Source of the DNA: Bradyrhizobium cajani
Lineage (GTDB): Bacteria > Pseudomonadota > Alphaproteobacteria > Rhizobiales > Xanthobacteraceae
Length of the DNA: 64,000 nt
Reading direction: 5' to 3'
Assembly: GCF_009759665.1 (NCBI RefSeq)
Contig: NZ_WQNE01000004.1
Span: 186,001 to 250,000, forward strand
Below, in pieces: positions 61,024-64,000 of this stretch (the stretch's first letter is position 1; the number at the start of each line of letters is the position of its first letter). Made by a program: the position numbers and the translations under genes. A model generated the notes under the pieces. It saw only the letters and a program-made list of their open reading frames with translations, made no database searches and had not been told where the DNA came from.

Positions 61024-61800
61024 ATGGATCTGCATCTGCGTGGCAAGCGCGTCCTGATCACGGGCGGCTCCAAGGGCATCGGCGCGGCCGCCGCCGAAGC
61101 ATTTGCCGAGGAAGGCTGCCATCTCCTGCTCGCCGCGCGCAGCGGCGACCAGCTCAAGGCGCTGGCCGATCGCTTGCGCTCGGCGCACCAGGTCGATGCC
61201 GCGACGAGCGTGGTCGACCTGCGCAAGGCCGAGGATGTGGCGCGGCTCGCCAGGGAAGCCGCCGACATCGACGTGCTCGTCAACAATGCCGGCGACATTC
61301 CGGGCGGCTCGATCGACAAGATCGACGAGGCAACCTGGCGCCACGCCTGGGAATTGAAGGTGTTCGGCTACATCAACCTCACGCGGCAGATCTACGCGCA
61401 GATGAGGGCCAGAGGCGGCGGCGTGATCGTCAACGACATTGGGGCTGCCGGCGAGAAGTTCGACGCCAATTACATCTGCGGCAGCGCCGGGAATGCCGCG
61501 CTGATGGCCTTCACACGCGCGCTCGGCGGCAAGAGCCTCGCCGACAACATCCGTGTCGTCGGCATCAATCCCGGCCCCGTCGGCACCGATCGCCACGTCA
61601 CCCTGCTCAAGACGCGGGCAAGGCACCAGTTCGGCGACGAGAGCCGCTACAAGGAGTTCCAGAAGAGCCTGCCGCTCGGCCGCCCTGCGCATGCGCGCGA
61701 GATCGGTGACCTCATGGCGTTCCTGGCGTCGGATCGCTCGGGCTATACGTCCGGCGTGATCTATACGGTCGACGGCGGCATCAGCGCGGGGTGGGGTTAG
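61024..61800 (+). CDS. SDR-fold protein without the canonical catalytic triad
   Basis: A 258-residue SDR. Cofactor motif TGGSKGIG (13-20) and NNAG (87-90) are intact, and TVDGGISAG closes the fold. The region aligned with YxxxK reads GSAGN: the Tyr position is Gly153 and the Lys position is Asn157, with Tyr150 three residues early. The usual Ser position near 139-142 (NDIGAAG) also lacks Ser. So NAD(P) binding is likely, but the chemistry must differ or be lost. Upstream SD is weak. It is divergent from the tartrate dehydrogenase and upstream of an amidase. Confidence 0.85.
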   Translation: MDLHLRGKRVLITGGSKGIGAAAAEAFAEEGCHLLLAARSGDQLKALADRLRSAHQVDAATSVVDLRKAEDVARLAREAADIDVLVNNAGDIPGGSIDKIDEATWRHAWELKVFGYINLTRQIYAQMRARGGGVIVNDIGAAGEKFDANYICGSAGNAALMAFTRALGGKSLADNIRVVGINPGPVGTDRHVTLLKTRARHQFGDESRYKEFQKSLPLGRPAHAREIGDLMAFLASDRSGYTSGVIYTVDGGISAGWG

Positions 61801-61825
61801 CCGACACGTGTCGCAGCCCCCACGC

Positions 61826-61908
61826 CGTCATTGCGAGCGCAGCGAAACAATCCAGACGGTCTCCACGGCGGGCATTTCTGGATTGCTTCGCTCCGCTCGC
61901 AATGACGG
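61826..61908 (+). repeat. Palindromic repeat, 'CGTCATTGCGAG' family
   Basis: CGTCATTGCGAGCGCAGCGA at the left and TCGCTCCGCTCGCAATGACGG at the right, inner arms AACAATCCAGA and TCTGGATTGCTT. It lies between the SDR and amidase genes and adds a false upstream extension to the amidase frame. Confidence 0.88.
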
Positions 61909-61937
61909 AGCCCAGAATAAGCATAGGAGTAAAACAA

Positions 61938-63356
61938 TTGTCACAAGACCTGATCCGCGAAACCGCGTGTACCGTCGTCGACAAATTGCGGTCGGGCGAT
62001 GTCTCGCCGCTCGAGCTTCTGGACGTGCTGGAAAAGCGCATCAATGAGGTCGACGGCAAGGTCAACGCGCTGCCGACGCTGTGTTTCGACCGCGCACGGG
62101 ATAACGCCAAGGCCCTGATGCAGAAGCCGGCCGGCGCGCGCGGTCTGCTCGCGGGCCTGCCGGTGCCGATCAAGGACCTGACCGATGTTGCGGGCGTGCT
62201 GAACACCCAGGGCTCGCCGATCTACAAGGACAACATCCCGGCAAAGTCCGACCTCATGGTCGAGAACCTCGAGGCCAACGGCGCAGTCGTCTACGCCAAG
62301 TCCAACACGCCGGAATTCGGCGCCGGCGCCAACACCTTCAACGAAGTGTTCGGCGCCACGCTCAATCCCTGGGACACGTCCAAATCGGCCGCGGGCTCCT
62401 CGGGCGGCGCTGCCGTGGCGCTCGCCACCGGCATGGCCTGGCTCGCGCAGGGCTCCGACATGGGCGGCAGCCTGCGCAGCCCGGCAGCCTTCTGCGGCGT
62501 CGTCGGCATGCGTCCGAGCATCGGCCGCGTGGCGCACACGCCGAAAGCGGGCATCGACCGCAATCTCGGCGTCCTGGGCCCGATGGCGCGCAACGTCGAG
62601 GATCTCGCACTGCTGCTGGATGCCATGAGTGGCGACTATGCCGCTGATCCGCTGTCGCTGCCGGCGCCTCTGACCTCATTCCTGTCAGCCGCACAGTCCG
62701 GCAAGAAGCCGAGGCGCATCGCCTATTCGCCCGATCTCGGCATCACGCCGGTCGATCCTGAAGTCAAGGCGATCACGCGCAAGGCCGCTGAACGCTTTGC
62801 CGAGGCCGGTGCCAGCGTCGAGGAGGCGCATCCGGACTGGCGCGAGGCGCATGAGTGCTTCCACGTGCTGCGCGCTTTCGATTTCGCGATCAGCAAGGCG
62901 CAACTTCTCCGGAGCAAGCGTGAGCTGCTCAAGCCCGAGGTGATCTGGAACATCGAGGAAGGCCTCAAGCTCACCGTCGAGCAGCTCGAGCGCGCCGAGG
63001 CCCAGCGCGTCGGCATGACCGCGCGTGCGGTCGAGTTCTTCAGGACCTACGATCTGTTGCTGGTACCAACCACAATCGTACCGCCCTTCCCGATCGAGCA
63101 TCGCTATGTCGCCGAATGCGCGGGCAAGCGATTTGACAATTACGTCGAATGGCTCGGCATCGTCTACGCCATCACGCTCGCCTGCTGCCCGTCGCTGTCG
63201 CTGCCCTGCGGCTTCACCGCGTCGGGCCTGCCGGTCGGCGTGCAGGTCGTCGGCGCACCGCGCAGCGATGCACAGGTGATCGCGGGGGCGAAGGTGCTGG
63301 AGGATATTCTCGGCCTGAGCGGGACAACGCCGATCGACCCGAAGGTGAAGGCATAA
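61938..63356 (+). CDS. Amidase signature family hydrolase
   Basis: A 472-residue amidase. Lys79 (VPIKDLTDVAG), the serine pair at 154-155 (AAGSSGGAAVALATG) and Ser178 (GSDMGGSLRSPAAFCG) form the Ser-cisSer-Lys site. I place the start at TTG 61938, with AGGAG eight bases upstream. The only in-frame ATG nearby falls in the palindromic repeat (AATGACGG) and has no SD. It hydrolyses an unidentified amide. It follows the atypical SDR in the same direction. It is not GatA, as no gatB or gatC is nearby. Confidence 0.9.
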   Translation: MSQDLIRETACTVVDKLRSGDVSPLELLDVLEKRINEVDGKVNALPTLCFDRARDNAKALMQKPAGARGLLAGLPVPIKDLTDVAGVLNTQGSPIYKDNIPAKSDLMVENLEANGAVVYAKSNTPEFGAGANTFNEVFGATLNPWDTSKSAAGSSGGAAVALATGMAWLAQGSDMGGSLRSPAAFCGVVGMRPSIGRVAHTPKAGIDRNLGVLGPMARNVEDLALLLDAMSGDYAADPLSLPAPLTSFLSAAQSGKKPRRIAYSPDLGITPVDPEVKAITRKAAERFAEAGASVEEAHPDWREAHECFHVLRAFDFAISKAQLLRSKRELLKPEVIWNIEEGLKLTVEQLERAEAQRVGMTARAVEFFRTYDLLLVPTTIVPPFPIEHRYVAECAGKRFDNYVEWLGIVYAITLACCPSLSLPCGFTASGLPVGVQVVGAPRSDAQVIAGAKVLEDILGLSGTTPIDPKVKA

Positions 63357-63436
63357 AGTGGAGCCGCCCCGGCGGGGACTTCACTCGTCCGCCGGTGCCG
63401 GCATCCTCGCCGTAGCCGTCCTTGCGCGGCCGGTCA

Positions 63437-63456
63437 CCGGGGCTTCGGCACCCCGG
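63437..63456 (+). terminator. Possible hairpin terminator after the amidase gene
   Basis: CCGGGG and CCCCGG form a 6-nt GC stem with an 8-nt loop, about 80 nt past the amidase stop and just before the 3' end of the convergent small gene. No T-run follows, so the call is weak. Confidence 0.35.
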
Positions 63457-63464
63457 GGCAGATC

Positions 63465-63677
63465 CTAATCATTCGCCTTCGGGCCGCCGTGGTACTGATG
63501 CGCATCGTATCCTGCGTCCTCCGCCATAGCCGCGTAGGCCATGGAGCCCGGATGGACCTGCGACATCCCGACGGCGGATTCCGAAGTCACATATGGATGG
63601 TGCACCACCTCGCGGGCAGCGGCGGCGGAGCAAAGCGCGACCAGAATGGCCGACGCGGCGAGGACAGATTTCATCAT
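63465..63677 (-). CDS. Small exported protein of unknown function
   Basis: A 70-residue protein with a clear signal peptide (MMKSVLAASAILVALCSAAAA, cleaved near residue 21) and a mature part of about 49 residues rich in His, Tyr, Gly and Ala (HHPYVTSESAVGMSQVHPGS, then AEDAGYDAHQYHGGPKAND). The histidines could bind metal, but that is speculation. ATG 63677 or 63674 starts the signal. I do not recognise the family. It is a single gene between the amidase and the ABC permease. Confidence 0.6.
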   Translation of the reverse strand: MMKSVLAASAILVALCSAAAAREVVHHPYVTSESAVGMSQVHPGSMAYAAMAEDAGYDAHQYHGGPKAND

Positions 63678-63800
63678 GACTCGACGAGCCTCTTGTTGAG
63701 TGCCACCAGCAAACTTGAGGTGGCTTTCGCAACATAGGATTCCCAGTCGGAGTCCCGGCTCGCGTTATAGGCACGGCATAAACGTCTCGTATTCCCCGGG

Positions 63801-64000
63801 TTACCTCGCGGCGGTGTGAGCCTCCAGACTCCGGCTATAGCGCGACATCGCGAAGCAGAAGGCGAAATAGATCGCGGCGACGAAGAGGTAGACCTCGACG
63901 GAGAACTGCTGCCAGGCCGGATCGATGATCGCCGTCTTCGCCGTCGTCAGCAGGTCGAAGATGCCGATGATCAGGACCAGGCTGGTGTCCTTGAAGAAGG
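63801..64000 (-). CDS. Amino acid ABC transporter permease, C-terminal end (partial)
   Basis: The last 66 or so residues of a membrane protein run in from the right edge and stop at TAA 63801-63803. FFKDTSLVLIIGIFDLLTTA, then a DPAWQQF stretch and a final helix VYLFVAAIYFAFCFAMSRYS, match the end of AapM/GlnP-type permeases of polar amino acid importers (HisM family), in which KDTSL is a hallmark of the coupling region. The rest of the gene and its partners lie outside the window. The annotation as AapM-like is inferred from the tail only. Confidence 0.8.
   Translation of the reverse strand, partial: FFKDTSLVLIIGIFDLLTTAKTAIIDPAWQQFSVEVYLFVAAIYFAFCFAMSRYSRSLEAHTAAR

Overview
The window looks like chromosome of a Bradyrhizobium-type alphaproteobacterium. 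It is GC-rich and densely packed with short-overlap operons. It carries many acyl-CoA and aromatic-acid catabolic genes and TRAP and Liv/Aap-type solute importers. The intergenic spaces hold many copies of several palindromic repeat families. No rRNA, tRNA, CRISPR array, insertion sequence or phage gene was recognised. The assignment to a genus is inference from gene content and repeat style.

Layout. 1-5.3 kb: homoprotocatechuate (4-hydroxyphenylacetate) meta-cleavage genes, hpaF (3' end), hpaE, hpaD and hpaG, followed by a thiamine-diphosphate enzyme. 5.4-6.8 kb: a leftward pair of Fe(II)/2-oxoglutarate oxygenases for alkylation damage (alkB and a PF09859-type protein). 7.1-9.1 kb: amidase plus DUF2848. 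9.3-11.9 kb: DUF35 Zn-ribbon/OB protein, thiolase and a 3-hydroxyacyl-CoA-type SDR. 12.1-16.1 kb: a Tat-exported SMP-30 lactonase and, convergent to it, phosphoenolpyruvate carboxylase. 16.7-19.9 kb: a complete TRAP transporter. 20-38 kb: an acyl-CoA catabolic region with two acyl-CoA ligases, three crotonases, a 2,4-dienoyl-CoA-reductase-like SDR, a second SDR, two acyl-CoA dehydrogenases, an aminoglycoside-phosphotransferase-like kinase with DUF6285, a nitronate monooxygenase, a thiolase and a YghU-type GST. 38.4-44.6 kb: an RND efflux pair and a chemoreceptor. 44.8-48.6 kb: L-threonate/D-erythronate catabolism (otnK, otnI, ltnD, divergent otnC). 48.7-53.4 kb: a branched-chain amino acid type ABC importer. 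53.5-61 kb: DUF1445 hydro-lyase/D-glutamate cyclase relative, divergent LysR, M20 amidohydrolase, D-2-hydroxyacid dehydrogenase, LDH2-type dehydrogenase, SUFU-domain protein and a tartrate/D-malate dehydrogenase. 61-64 kb: atypical SDR, amidase, a small exported protein and the 3' end of an amino acid ABC permease.

How it works together. Most of the window feeds aromatic acids, fatty or branched acids and sugar acids into central metabolism, with importers (TRAP, Liv, Aap-like) alongside. The most interesting combination is at 24-34 kb. An acyl-CoA ligase, an APH-fold kinase, DUF6285, an ACAD10/11-type dehydrogenase and SDRs together match the parts list of the bacterial levulinate/4-hydroxyacid (Lva) route and of the mammalian ACAD10/11 fusion proteins. 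Other points worth a second look: a ribosome-binding site buried in a perfect hairpin in front of the lactonase gene, two SDRs with altered catalytic residues, a Liv ATPase with an atypical signature motif, and a perfect palindrome just upstream of the LysR gene.
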